Below, one piece after another: positions 37,296-49,226 of a DNA stretch of 64,000 bases (position 1 is its first letter; the number at the start of each line of letters is the position of its first letter). Position numbers and translations under genes: made by a program. The stretch is from Manihot esculenta (taxonomy: Eukaryota > Streptophyta > Magnoliopsida > Malpighiales > Euphorbiaceae): NCBI RefSeq assembly GCF_001659605.2, contig NC_035178.2:786159-850158 (forward strand), given 5' to 3'. The notes beneath the pieces were generated by a model. The model was given only the letters and a program-made list of their open reading frames with translations. It had not been told where the DNA came from and did no database searches.

Positions 37296-39709
37296 TCATA
37301 TATTTGGCCTCACGTTGAGACGAGAAGCCAGCTTTTGACCCAGAGACGCGTCGCACTGCATAGCACAAGCAAATCGACCCAGCATCAGAACAACATTGTA
37401 TGCAAATTAATTAAAAGGGGTGTTTAGTTTATGAAAATTGGGTGTCTCTAACCTTAGACCAGTAAGAGACCCAGATACTGCGAATCTCAAAGGTGATACG
37501 TGGCTCTGATAAGGCGTTAACCAATCTGCACAGGAATCTTTCTTGTCTGGAAAAACAAAATCAATTGTATGACTAATTAGAAATTAAAATATACAATCAT
37601 CTTTCACTTACTGAAGCTTGCTATGGCAGAACTACAAGTTTACCTATCAGGTGCCCAGGATCGATATCTCTCTCCAGGTTGCTTGAAATTGTTCTCCTTT
37701 TCAATGACGCACTGCATCAATAATCACCGACAGGATTTAACTTTGAGGTTTTCACAATTTAAAGCTATTTGTGTTGCGTTTGAGCTAAGAAAATCAAGGA
37801 AACTGACCTTTTCACGCCTTCCACTACAGATAGCGTTAGGAATGGGGCTTCTCTCAGCATGGCGAACTGGATCATACCTGGATGGGAAGTAATCCACCTA
37901 AGAGAAAAAATATATATATATTAATCTGAGACTGGCAGCGTATATATTATACAAAAGTATCACTTGGGTACGAGAGAGAAAGTGTAAACATATATATATA
38001 TATACCTCCTCATCCCTGTGCATGAAATTCATGAAACCATCGTAATGATTGTTGTGATAAGCACACTTGGGAGCATTAACAGGGAGCATCTTATAGTTGG
38101 GTCCGAGACGGTGCCTCTGAGTGTCAGCATATGCAAAGGTTCTGAGCTGAAACAACTTGTCGTTTGAATAGTGAATGCCAGGAACAATATGACCAGGGTC
38201 GAATGCGAGCATTTCATTCTCAGCAAACCAGTTATCGATGTTCCTGTTCAAGACCAAACGGCCAATTTGCTGTAGAGGAAAAATATCCTCAGGCCAGATC
38301 TTGGTCATATCAAGTGGATCAAAGTCGAATTTGTCTTCATCAGCTGGATCCATTGTCTGGATGAAGAGTCTCCACTCAGGATAGTTGCCAGCGGCAATGG
38401 AGTCGTATAAATCCTGCGTAGCATGGCTGTGGTTGGCACCTCCGATCTTAAGTGCCTCATCATCCATCAAACACTTGACCCCGCAAGTGGGTTTCCAGTG
38501 AAATTTCACGTAGGTTACTTTTCCAGCCTTGTTGATGAAAGTAAAGGTGTGAACACCGAAACCTTCCATGTGTCTGTAATCTTGGGGAATTCCAACATCA
38601 TCGAAGAACCAGGCGAAGGTGCTCAAGCTCTCAGGATGGTGTGATAAGAAGTCAAAGATCCTCCAGTATTCTTGGATGTGAGACTTGGGATTGGGCTTAA
38701 AAGCGTGTATCACATCTGGGAATTTTATTCCATCACGGATGAAGAAGACAGGGAAGTTGTTTCCCACAATATCAAAGTTGCCCTGTTACGTTAACGAGTA
38801 GTGAAGAGGAAAATTAATAGGAGCAGCAGTAATAAATATTAATATTAGAGAGGAGAAGATGACAAAAGCTTGCTCACCTCTCTGGTGTAGAACTTAGTCG
38901 CAAAACCTCGAGGATCCCTGAGTGTTTCAGGGCTGCCACGCTCGTGGATAACAGTGGAGAAACGGACGATGACAGGGGTTTGAACTCCAGGGGCTCGAAG
39001 GAAATCAGCACAAGTAAGGTGAGAGACATCGTGGGTGACTTCAAAGAAGCCCTTTGCACTCATTCCCCTAGCATGGACGACACGCTCTGGAATCCTCTCT
39101 CTGGTAAAGTTGGCAAGTTTCTCTATCATATGATAGTCCTCCAAAAGGATTGGACCTGCCAACGGATCAAAGCCATAGCTTAATTAACGAAGAAGATTCT
39201 CATTCTCCAAAAGAACAAAGGAACTTTGAAAATTATATACCTCTGGTTCCAACAGTCATGGAGGAATTGTTGTTCCATACTGGAGCACCAGCATCGGTGG
39301 TCCAGAAGGGGGTATTGTTTGAGCTTGATGGACGGAACTGTAGCAGACCAATATTTAAAAGAAGGAGAAAGAAAGGAAAGATGAGTTGTTTTTGCCAAAT
39401 ATAACACAACATAAAAAAATATTGCTTAATAATGCATGGATGGTGATTTTGTTCCGAGATTACCAAAACTAGATGCAGTTTTAAGAATTTTTTAATGATC
39501 AGATAGATTTTGATTTTCTATTAATAGAAAATGTAATCACGATGGCTATACACTGGAGTACATGAATCTAGGTTCTATGATCTAACCAGTAACCAGACAG
39601 AAATTAGCTTGAATTGCTCTTACCCATGGAGGAGTTGATTACAAAAGCAAATTAAAATACAGCAATTTATGTAAAATGAAGAGAGAGTGATTACCTTGCA
39701 AGGATCCAT
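37296..39709 (-). CDS. CAT: Catalase, copy 2 (492 residues)
   Basis: Eight exons (39695-39709, 39241-39337, 38878-39155, 38006-38782, 37808-37897, 37644-37711, 37453-37546, 37296-37355) total 1479 nt, 492 residues. Every exon has exactly the same length as in copy 1 (15, 97, 278, 777, 90, 68, 94, 60). Active-site His65, Asn138 and Tyr348 ([14 protein letters not shown]) are kept. The C-terminus is [13 protein letters not shown], with a terminal SI to NI change. The proteins differ at many positions (for example MDPCKFRP against MDPYKNLP), so the duplication is not recent. Introns are shorter than in copy 1 (intron 3 is 95 bp against 794 bp). Peroxisomal hydrogen peroxide removal is the expected role; different expression of the two copies is plausible but not shown. 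Confidence 0.96.
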
Positions 39710-39770
39710 GACAAAGAAAGTGAAGGAAACTCTATTTTCTGTGATATGGTAAGCTTAGCTTATTGGAGGG

Positions 39771-39781
39771 TATATTTATAA
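39771..39781 (-). promoter_or_regulatory. Probable TATA box of catalase copy 2
   Basis: On the minus strand TTATAAATATA lies about 62 bp upstream of the start codon at 39709, embedded in GTTCTTATAAATATACCCTC. It resembles the corresponding element of copy 1. Confidence 0.6.
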
Positions 39782-42255
39782 GAACTCGTAGGTTGCCCTG
39801 CCACTGTCGGCTGTCGCATCACGACCTTTACCCTTCTGGGAAAATTGTTGCACACTCGGGTGTATTTTTTTTTTCGTAAATACATATACACATATACTTA
39901 TTATTAGATGCTTTTTTATTATTTAAAAAATAGAATCTATCATATATAACTCAAGAAAAATTGAAGTTTTTATAAGTAATTAATAATGGACGGTACGATT
40001 TACCCAAATCTCAAGGGGTCAAAATTTTTATGCATTTTTAGATTTTTACTCTAAAATATCGCCAGTTTCACTGGTTCCTATTCTTCTTGTCGCGATATTA
40101 ATATATGGCGTTGGGAATGGACTTTGATATTTTTTGGTCCATTCTTTGAAAAATTATTAAATATATTTATTATATGTCCAATGGATACATCCATTAATCA
40201 TATAGATTTACCTATATATGAATCTCATTATCCATTTAAAAAAAAAAGTGCTATGAATTTTTAGATGAATCCAGTTTTAGTTTAGAGTTCATTTAAATTT
40301 TTATTTTTGGATATTTCTATTTTTTCCTATTATGCTATTATATAATTAAGTTTATCATTTAAATTTCAATCACTATTAAAGACTTATCCTTAAAATATAT
40401 ATAATATTACTACGTGTTATGGTGGGAGAAATTGCGGTGATATTTTTATATTTGGTGGGGATAGTAAAGAAGAAGGGGACCCACCACTTATGGGCACAAC
40501 GCATAAAGTCAAGGTTCAGTTTGAAACATGTGCAGGACAATAATTGAATTCAGATTTCAGAAGATAAGAGATAAGATCGTCTTATTTCACCTAATGTTTA
40601 AAGAATAATATTAATAATAATTTTTTAAAGCTGAATTATTGATATGAATGGGAGTTTTTGGAATTTTACGACACAGCTGCAGCTGCAGCTGCTAACGTAT
40701 CCTAGTTATTATTAATAAAAAGAAAAGCTACACATTCCTAATAAAAAATGGAAAGTTTTCGGTGGTAGCTTGGGCCGATGGGAAGAGAGAGAATTTCCAT
40801 CAATCAGTCTAAACGCTCCCTTAACAATGAGTTCAGTTCAGCCGTTATTTATTCAAGTCCTATGAAAGATGGAATTCAAAATTTTTACATTTAATTATTA
40901 TATTGAATGTTAATTTGATGTAGGGCGTATTCAACTGTAAATACTCATTAGTTTCAGTATTTTTTTTTAAAAAAAAAAAAGATGAAATTTTTATCAATAT
41001 TAAGCCTCTAGCAATGTAGGCTCCTATAAAGATAAACAAAATTGTTATTTTAATAATTATGGAGTGCTCAAATATAAAGGTAGCAGACAACGTGGATAAG
41101 GGCATTGGCAGAGTTGATAAGGAGGCCAGACTCCAGAAGCAGAAATGCATGAGTTAGAATACTTGAAGTTAGTTGTCAAAGAAACTCAGGATTATATCCT
41201 CCAATGTCCATAATTCAAAACTCCAACATTAACATCCATCCCAAACTTATGCTTGGTTTGGTTTGGTTTGGTTTGGTTTTGTTGCATCTAACTTAATTAG
41301 ATAATTTAAAATTCTGAAAAAATGTCTGTTTAATTAATTATTTTTTGAAATTTTTGGAAAGTCAGAGACTTTACTTCCTTTGGCGGAACCGTGGAGAAAT
41401 GGTAATTTACTTTCTTATTGAGAGTTGGAAGGATTCTGATATCTTGACTGAAGCTGACAAGTTCCACCCAGAATTCGACAAAGAAAAAAAAAAAAAAAAA
41501 GTTCTACCCAGAAAGATTCTTGACAGTTCAAATCGATCACCTGAGCCCTGGCTTTGAATCGGCCCCATTTGGTCCAGGAACCTGGCCTTACTTTGGGTTT
41601 AACTCACCTTGAGCTTTTCCTTGCACACTTGTATCCCTTGGACGGGTAACTGCCTGACGGACAAAAGCCAGAAATTCTCGACATGACTGAAGATTTTGGT
41701 GGTGTGATTAAAAGGAAGACGGCCCTTAACTCGATTCCTATTACCTTCACTCCTTTGCAGGTACAATAAAAATTTGCAAGTCAATTCGCATGCTAAGTTT
41801 AATGGCACTGGGAAATTTAGAAATGGAGTAAACCGAAAATTAGAATTGGGCCAAAACAGAAAGGGAAGACCTATTTCATCCTTTTTTCACTTTCACTTTC
41901 TGAGATTTAGAGGAAATAAAAATTAATTAATTAATTAAAAAAAAAACATCTTGCGACTTGTCAGCTTGTTTAAGAACTTAAACAAGTTCCAACTTTTAGC
42001 TTGTAATTTCTATTTTTGCCCCTATTTAACTTTCATTTTATGAACCTATAATTGACAATGCCCACATGCGGACACTCTGCAACAAAACGAAAAACAAGCA
42101 TAGAACCAACGGCCAAAGAACATAATGTAAAAAGAACTACAGCTAACATTATCTGAACCACAATTAAATATTACAAAAGCAATCAATGGACATCATCTTT
42201 GTTTCATTTTTAATGTGGCGTGAGTGATTAGTGGTAAAAAATTTGAATTTACATC
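39782..42255. other. Intergenic region between catalase copy 2 and the U-box gene
   Basis: A/T-rich spacer without a supportable gene. Small features are a CAGCTGCAGCTGCAGCTG run at about 40675-40692, a (GGTTT)n microsatellite at 41253-41279, and poly-A runs at 40969-40980 and 41485-41500. Short ORFs such as 41599-41808 have no family features. Confidence 0.6.
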
Positions 42256-45200
42256 TCAAATTTGTTCGGTCTTGTTTATAAGTTGTAAAAGTGAATTTGC
42301 CTTTTTCTGGGCTCTATGGGTTCCACTGGTTGATATTTCCAGTAAATGCTCATATACACCAAACTGAAGTGCAGCAAGTATGAAAGATGAGTTGCTTGAC
42401 CCCAACTCAAGGAGGACTGAAGTTGCATATTCCTTGTTCTTGGGGTTGCCTTCTTTAATGAATTCTACTAGGCTTTCAATGCATGATATCTGCCCAATTT
42501 CGCTTCGCCCCTCAGGATGTGATACAAGTAGTAAAAGGAAGGACAGAGCCTCATCAACTATACCCAAGTTTTTGTCCTTAAGCAACTGGACTAAGGTTGT
42601 AACAATGCCAGCATCAATGGCTCTACCCTTATTTGAGTGGTTGAGAGATAAATTGAAAAGTGCAGAGACAGCATCTTTTTTACCTCTCTGTGTCCCACTC
42701 TGTAGCAAGTCTACTAATGGTGGGATGCCATTTGATAGGCCCACGATTATCTTGTTCTCATAAAGCATTGATAAGCTGAATAGAGCTGCTGCAGAATTCT
42801 CTCTAGCCTGTCTCCTTCCATGCTGCAAAACTTCTATGATAGCTGGTACGCCTCCTCTTTTCACTATGAGTCTCTTGTTAGTAACTTCAAGTGATAAGTT
42901 CAATAAAGCTGTCACAGAGTGCTCTTGAATTTCAGAATCTGGATAGAACAGAATTTGAATTAATGGTTGTATTCCTCCTTTGCTGGCAATCAAGATTCTG
43001 TTCTCAGCATTCTCTTTGGACAGCATTCGGATTTTCTTAACAGCCTTCCTCAGCATTTCCAAATGACTACAGGATAGGTCCTTAACCAAAGAGCAGATGC
43101 CTTTGCTATGGTCAGTGGAGCTCTCAGAGGATGCACAATCAGCTTTCTTGGGGAGGTGAAATTTGTTCTCTTCACACCATTGCAAGATCAGGTTTTTAAG
43201 GGCATAATTTGGGGTGACTGACAGGTGAGCCAGAGTTTGTCCCGTCTTTGGACAGGTCCAGTGATTGGAATTAAACCACTTCTCTATGCTTTCCTTCTCA
43301 TATGTCTGAAGTAGATACCAAAGAGAAGACAAACATAAATTAGTTCCAGGATGACAACATCATAATCTAATGATATGTTTAAGACAGGTTATTCTCTGAT
43401 TTAGCAAACATGGAAGATAGATAAATTCAAAGGGAAAGACAATGGTAACAATAATCTTCAGCCGTTAGGAAGTGAAAGTTCTAAAGATGAACTTTCCCAT
43501 TTGGGAACTTTTATATTTTGTAACACTTCTAATCCATTCTCAAAAAATTGCTTAGGTTTTCGCAAACTTAGTTCAATTAATAAGGAAAGGATTCCCATAT
43601 GGAATATGAGTAATTACCTGTCCAGATGCAATAATAACTGGATCTGTCATTACCTCTAGCATGATTGGACAGAGGAATTCATGGGGAATGACTAGAGATG
43701 TGCATATGTCCAATGTTTCAGGCATGACAGGATTATTTAGCACATCAGTTACTTCCATTCCTATTATTTGTTTGAATTTCTTCAGGAGGTCAGTGATTTG
43801 CAAGATATTCTCTGCATTGAATCCTCCTCTTTCTTTAACAAGATTCCTAATGGCTATGGTTTCATTATTCAGATCTTCAACAGTATGCAAATCTAGCTTT
43901 TTTGCTAGCCTTTCTATTATAGCACTATCAGCATTCTGGCCATCTTTCTTAGAGAGTACCGCCATCATATCCATTTCAAGTTCTACATCCAGAGTATCTG
44001 TTTTCCCCTTTGCCCGTTTAAGCTGCATCCACATGAGTTCCACCTGATCAACCATGTAAATTTATCTCACAGCATGTTCATGATTCTACCAAGGAAGGAA
44101 CTTGCAGAGATATAAAATGAACCAGATGACAAGTGTCAATCATAGAAGCTTATTGCTATAGATTTGAAAGCAAGATTACTATCTTTTAACCTTTGATAAT
44201 GACAAGACAACTATCATCAAACTGCTTGAACAATAAGTTCAAGTGGGAGCTCTGCAAGTGTCAGTAACAGTTATCGTCCCTCCAATATACAACACAAAGA
44301 AAAACTTTGACAGGAATTCAAAAAACAAGAATGAGAATAAGAAAATTCATGTTCTAACATCAATATTAGGCTATATGTTTATAAAGATTAGAAAACTAAA
44401 AAGAGAAAAAGAACACTACTCCAGGTCTGGGGTGAAATGATGGGATGACAACCGGGAAAATTAACCAACTGCTTCGAGGTTAAGAAACAAAAGAAATGAT
44501 ACTGGTTTTATAGGTCTTTCCTCTTCTTTTTCCCATTGTATTAGTGATTCAAGCTATGCTTTGATTGCATTAAATTAAAGATGAGCTTCCAGATCAATGA
44601 CATGAAAAGTGGAATCCAAATATATAGCAAAATTCACTATCAACTGAGACTGAAAGCACACCTTTGAAGAAAATTCATAAGCTAGATAATTTCAGTCATA
44701 AAAATAAATAAATAAATAAAAGGCACCCTTTGTTGAGACACAATTTTTGAACTCACATACCTGTTCTTTCGTCTCATCAGAAATACCAAGTTGATCGAAA
44801 GGCACACCTTCCAGAGCTTGGCATAATTTTTCATCTATTGTGCGAAATTTCACCATAAACGCTTCACTCTCCACAGCCTGAGATCAAAATAGGACAACAT
44901 ACAAATGATCACCAAGCAAAAGGAAGGAAATAGAAAAAGCAAAATTCAAAAAGACTGACCAAGTCAATCTTGCTTCCTTCACTGCAAACTTTTAGCAGCT
45001 TTTCGGCCAAAAGAAATGTCTCCTTCAAATTACTCAAACAAGAAATACCCTTCTCGGAAATTTGCTCATTATAATCCCTGATCTCCTCTAGAAGTGGCAA
45101 CAGAAGTTTCATACGCCTAACTAGGCCAAAGCAATATTTCTTATGCGTTCTTGGGTAACCTCCTAGATGAGCAACGGATTCGATGAGGTTCAGTATCGCT

Positions 45201-45295
45201 TGAGCAATCTCAGTTTCAGCTCGTGGGTTTGATTCATACGATTCAATTTCCTCTCCTCCTCCCCTGTTCCCTTCCTCTTCTCCATCCATCATCAT
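42256..45295 (-). CDS. PUB: Plant U-box E3 ubiquitin ligase with ARM repeats
   Basis: Four exons (44960-45295, 44761-44877, 43618-44043, 42256-43305) join to 1929 nt, 642 residues. The order is that of the PUB13/14/15-type subfamily: an N-terminal helical U-box N-terminal domain (to about residue 250), a U-box (about 270-343, with [19 protein letters not shown], split by the last intron, then [11 protein letters not shown] and CPKTGQ), and Armadillo repeats (about 375-640). The U-box recruits the ubiquitin-charged E2; the ARM repeats bind substrates or receptor kinases. Relatives act in immunity, flowering time and cell death, so the process cannot be fixed from sequence. The N-terminus has three successive Met codons (45295, 45292, 45289), and the first is used here. 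All junctions are in frame. Confidence 0.92.
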
Positions 45296-46394
45296 CTGCT
45301 GCCCAGAAAACTAGGGTGTCCAGGGTTTTTGATATCTCAAAAACAGGTAGTGGAGTGCAACTTTCTGTTTTGGAGAATTTACAATTTGAAAATTTAATGT
45401 GCAAAGATCAACGAAACCGAACCCTAGTGTTCGTGAACTGTGATGATCTGTCTGTTCGATGGCCTCGCAGCTCTTGGCGGGCTTTAAGGCTTTTGGTGCT
45501 TAAATTAGAAAACAGTTTTGGAAAATTGGAAGTTGGTTAATTCCTGACGGACGTCATCCTATATCGCCTTTCGTCGAGGATGAATTTTTTTTTTTTTTTT
45601 TTTGCTTTTATCATGCAAGAAAATTGCATTTTTAAGATTCCAATGGGCTAAGTACGAGGGTACAAGACGAAGGTCAGGATACATAAAATACAGGAGATTT
45701 ATAATTTAGCTTTTTAGTATTAGAATTATTAATAAATTAATTTTTATAATTTTAAAAATTTATTAAAACGTTTTTTTTTTCAATTAAATAATATTTCTTT
45801 CTTATTTTTCATTAAAATTAGATACAAGAAAAAAAAAATTTTTAAAATTTAATTTTATTCACGAATAAAATTTTTTATTTAGTTTTTAAATATTATTATT
45901 ATTAATAAGTTAATTTTTATATTTTTAAAAATTTATTAAAATATTTTTATTTTTTTTTATATTTATTAACACGTACTTATCATATTTTTTCGTTAATAAA
46001 ATAGTTTATATCTTTTTTTATATCTATTAAAATATTTTTATTTTTTTCGTCAACGTAATAATCTTTCTTCATTATTTAATATCTATTAAAATATTTTTTT
46101 TTTCAATATAATAATGTTTTTTAATATTATTTAATAAATTAACGTGCTATCTAAAATTAAATTATTTATTGAAATTAAATTAAAAACTAACTCTATTTAA
46201 AATTTCAATTTTTACTCTAAAATTAAATTCAAATTAGGCAGTTTATGCACTAAACGGTCCAAAACAATCAATGAATTATGTGTATCGAGACCACCACACC
46301 GAACAAACACAACAAAACCATGTAAAGAAATCGACAATGGCAACCAGCAAGTCCCCATCCCGAAATCCATTTGATCCCTAATCTCTATGATATA
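45296..46394. other. U-box gene upstream flank and A/T-rich spacer
   Basis: The first 300 bp should hold the leader and promoter of the U-box gene. A T-run is at 45586-45603. From 45700 to 46200 the sequence is low-complexity A/T with recurring TTAATAAATTAATTTTTATA and TATTAAAATATTTTT words, suggesting an old degenerate tandem repeat. No gene is seen. Confidence 0.5.
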
Positions 46395-46893
46395 TGTTGA
46401 TGATCTGAGATCCAATTGAATAGGGTTTTACAAGGGTTTTGTATTACTGAATAAGGGTTTTTTTTCCTGAGGAGGGGACTCCTCTTTTATACATTGTCTT
46501 GCTTGCCGATGGCGTGTGAAGGTCTCTCCAGGATTGGGCCACGCGTCTCTGCCATGCGGATTCGGAGGTACTAGGATATCAGCCGCCTGCTCCATGCGTA
46601 ATGGCCTCTGATTCTGCTCGTGCGTACGTTCGAGCGGATCTGCCAGGCTGTCTGGTGAATATTATTCTGGATCCTGGGCTGGGCTGAGAGTTGGGCCAGA
46701 TGCTAAGCCTGAGTGGAGAGGGTCTGCTTCGTGCGGGCCGGGCCAGCTTGAATGAGGAAGAGAGGTCGAGCCCGGCCTTGAAGGTTGGATGAGCCAGGCT
46801 TGTTATGTATATCAGGTGTGTGGGCCTCTACGTCATGGGCCTAGGGCGGTGGTCAAGCCCCTGGTCCGGGGTGAAGGAATCCAGCGGTCATCA
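46395..46893 (-). repeat. Probable LTR of a decayed Tat-like element
   Basis: The segment starts TGTTGATGATC and ends GCGGTCATCA (TG...CA). On the minus strand it is preceded by a polypurine tract, GGTGAAGGGGCAAT (46894-46907), as expected at the start of a 3' LTR. It carries a TATAAAAGAGGAG motif (minus, about 46475-46487). The right edge is firmer than the left. The LTR's partner and target duplication were not found. Confidence 0.5.
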
Positions 46894-48976
46894 ATTGCCC
46901 CTTCACCTTCTCGGCAGTTATTGCTCCAATTGCCGAGGGGGTGAATACCAAGAACTATTATGATCGCGTCTGTTCGGGTTCAGGTGCCTTAATAACATCC
47001 TTTCATCTTTCAGTTGTTGCGCAGTTTCTGAATTCTATCTGCTCTTTCCTCTTTCTGTCTTTTCTCTATTCTTCTTGTCCTCTGCCGCCTTTATTTTCTT
47101 GTCATCATTATCTGGACATCTCCTTTCTTTCCTTTTCTGTGAATATCTTTTGGAAATCTGACATTATTAGCTTAGGATCTATTGTAGCTCTGCCCCATGC
47201 TAAGTCCTCAGGCTCCGAGTATATATCAGCGTCAGCTTTTCTTCATTCTTGAGCCTTCTATTGAAGCGAGAAATTCTTGTTTTATCTGTGGCAGGTCTAT
47301 CCGACGCCTTCTTCAAACAGATTGCCTTGCGCCCCAGAGGTTTGCCTTGATTGTGCTCTCATCATCTTAAGGGAGAACTGTTTCTGACTTGCCCCTGTTT
47401 TGAAACTTTTGGCAGTTCCTGAGATAAAAATGGGTCAGTTCAAAATTCTTGAAAATTCGGTGTTACCTCTAAGGTGTTTGGATGATGCATTGAAGATCCT
47501 TCGGATATGGCAGGCGAAGGGCGGGACCATTCAGCAAGCTGCTGAAACTGCTTTACCCAGGTCGTCTGGCCGGCCTCCTCCTCTGCTTGTTGTCCGGGCT
47601 CCAGAGAAGTTCTGGACTGTTGAGGGGTTCGATCTTACTTTGCCTTTTTCCACAGAGAAACAGGGAATTTCCTTGATGCCCCTGTTGTCCTCTTTTGATA
47701 TAAATGGGAGTGGCGCTGGCGCTCAGCTTGCTGTTCTTTTTGGTGTGAAGTACCAGTATTATTATTCCCTTTGGTGTGAAGTACCAGTATTACGTGAGAC
47801 TGGGGTCTGTTGCACTCAGTCAGGTCTCCAGCGATCTTTTCGAATGTGTACTTCGCGATCTCTTCGGGGTCATAGCCTCGAAGACTTATGTTTTTCATGT
47901 GTGGTGCGCGGCCGGCATACCATATCTGAGCTTGTTCGAATGTACCGTGCATCACATTTGGGTAACCGGACGTTCGCCCAGGGGAACAGTGAGAAATGCT
48001 TATGGGAATCAACTTGTTCAGTTCCCCTGTAATAGCGAGACAGATCTTGGCCTTTTCTAAAAAACTCTCATTCCGAGCTACGAGAAGTCCTCCGAGCTGA
48101 AGACTAGAATAGTAGGGTAGGTGATAGTCGTAGATGAGGAAGTATCTGGATATGTAAATTCTTTAAGGATAGTCTTTTATCCCGTAGTGTGGGCCTTTGT
48201 AACGTGCTGTAATGTGCTTTTCTTTTAATGAAGTTCTTGTTCTGCTCTCATGCTTAAGCTGTTCTTCTTTTGTTATGTGTGAAATACTTTAGATTGCCCG
48301 CCTTATAGTTTTGACCAACTGAGCTCTGTCCTGCTTTTTCCCGAGCTAATCCAACCTATCTGCGAGCTCTGATGAGTTGAACTCCGGATCCACTTAGCCA
48401 ACTGTGCTTTCAAGTTTCCGAGTTGGACTGTCTGACCGACCTGTGAGCTCGGTCTTTACTTCGATGAATTGAGCTTTGAGTCTCCTTCATCCGACCGGGC
48501 TCTCAGGTCAAGTGTTCTGTCTTTGCTTAGTGAAATGAGCTCTGAGTTTCCTTTAGCGGGCCGAGCTCCCAAGTCATGCTGTCCGAGCTGGACTAATCCG
48601 ACCTCTGAGCTCGGCTTCTGATGAGTTAAGCTCTAAGCTCTCAGCTCAGTATGGATCCGAGGTATCCTTGTCGTCTCTTTCCGATCTCGTAACCCTTGTT
48701 TTAACAACAAGTCAAATCTTATATGTATCCTACGTGATGAGTAGGTCTAACCTTTATCATGCTTTCATCTGCTTGCATCTTTGAGTTTTTCCTTCTATTT
48801 CCTTGATACTTACCACGGATGTGGTGAAGTGATGAATCTTGTGGGTTAAGTTGTCTTGGCTGGAAATCAGGTCCGAACAAGTTGGGCTTGCCTGGGCTTT
48901 TAAGTGATGGGCTACCATTGTGGACCTGGCCCTTGATAGATGCACCCTTGATAGATGTAGACAAGCCCAGCGATCA
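46894..48976 (-). mobile_element. Decayed Tat-like retroelement module
   Basis: Next to the LTR come a leader-like stretch (46900-47390) and a remnant of the accessory gene (47400 onward). After that is an end-of-gene-like region (about 48180-48240, AATGAAG plus T-rich). A G+C-richer stretch of degenerate repeats follows at 48300-48700, with many GAGCTC/CCGAGCT words (for example GATGAGTTGAGCTCTGAG-like units). The same order of parts (promoter, accessory gene, GAGCTC-rich 3' region) is seen in the better preserved element to the right. The last 130 bp (to 48976) resembles an LTR end (AAGCCCAGCGATCA followed by a polypyrimidine stretch) and may belong to the neighbouring element. Confidence 0.45.
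47400..48032 (+). pseudogene. Remnant of the Tat accessory gene, exon 2-like
   Basis: After a CAG acceptor (47415-47417), the reading VPEIKMGQFK parallels ASEVRMDGIKFP, the start of exon 2 of the intact accessory gene at 50010. The rest diverges quickly. A short internal duplication (GGTGTGAAGTACCAGTATTA at 47740-47759 and 47774-47793) disrupts the frame. No counterpart of the first exon is present. An opposite-strand ORF (47635-48012) has no family I recognise. Confidence 0.45.
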
Positions 48977-49226
48977 TCCTTTTGCCCCTTTACCGTCTCT
49001 CCGGTTATTACTTAACCGTTGAGAGGGTAAACTTCGAGAGCAATTTAATGATCGCGCCGCTCCAAGACAAAACTGTTCAGATCAACGTTCCGTCTCATCA
49101 TTGCCTTTCATTTCGAATTCTTTCTGTCTTCCGAAGAAATTAGCTCTCTTCTGCTCTCTGCCTCCCTGCAACTCCTTCTGCTTTTCTCACCTTATTTCAT
49201 TTTCAGGTACGCTTCCTTGTTCTTCC

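Noticed and set aside
49101..49226. Upstream in-frame start for the accessory gene
   Set aside because: Possible, but the extension looks like a pyrimidine-rich leader, and MASLKLPDVFDLE at 49227 looks like the natural N-terminus.
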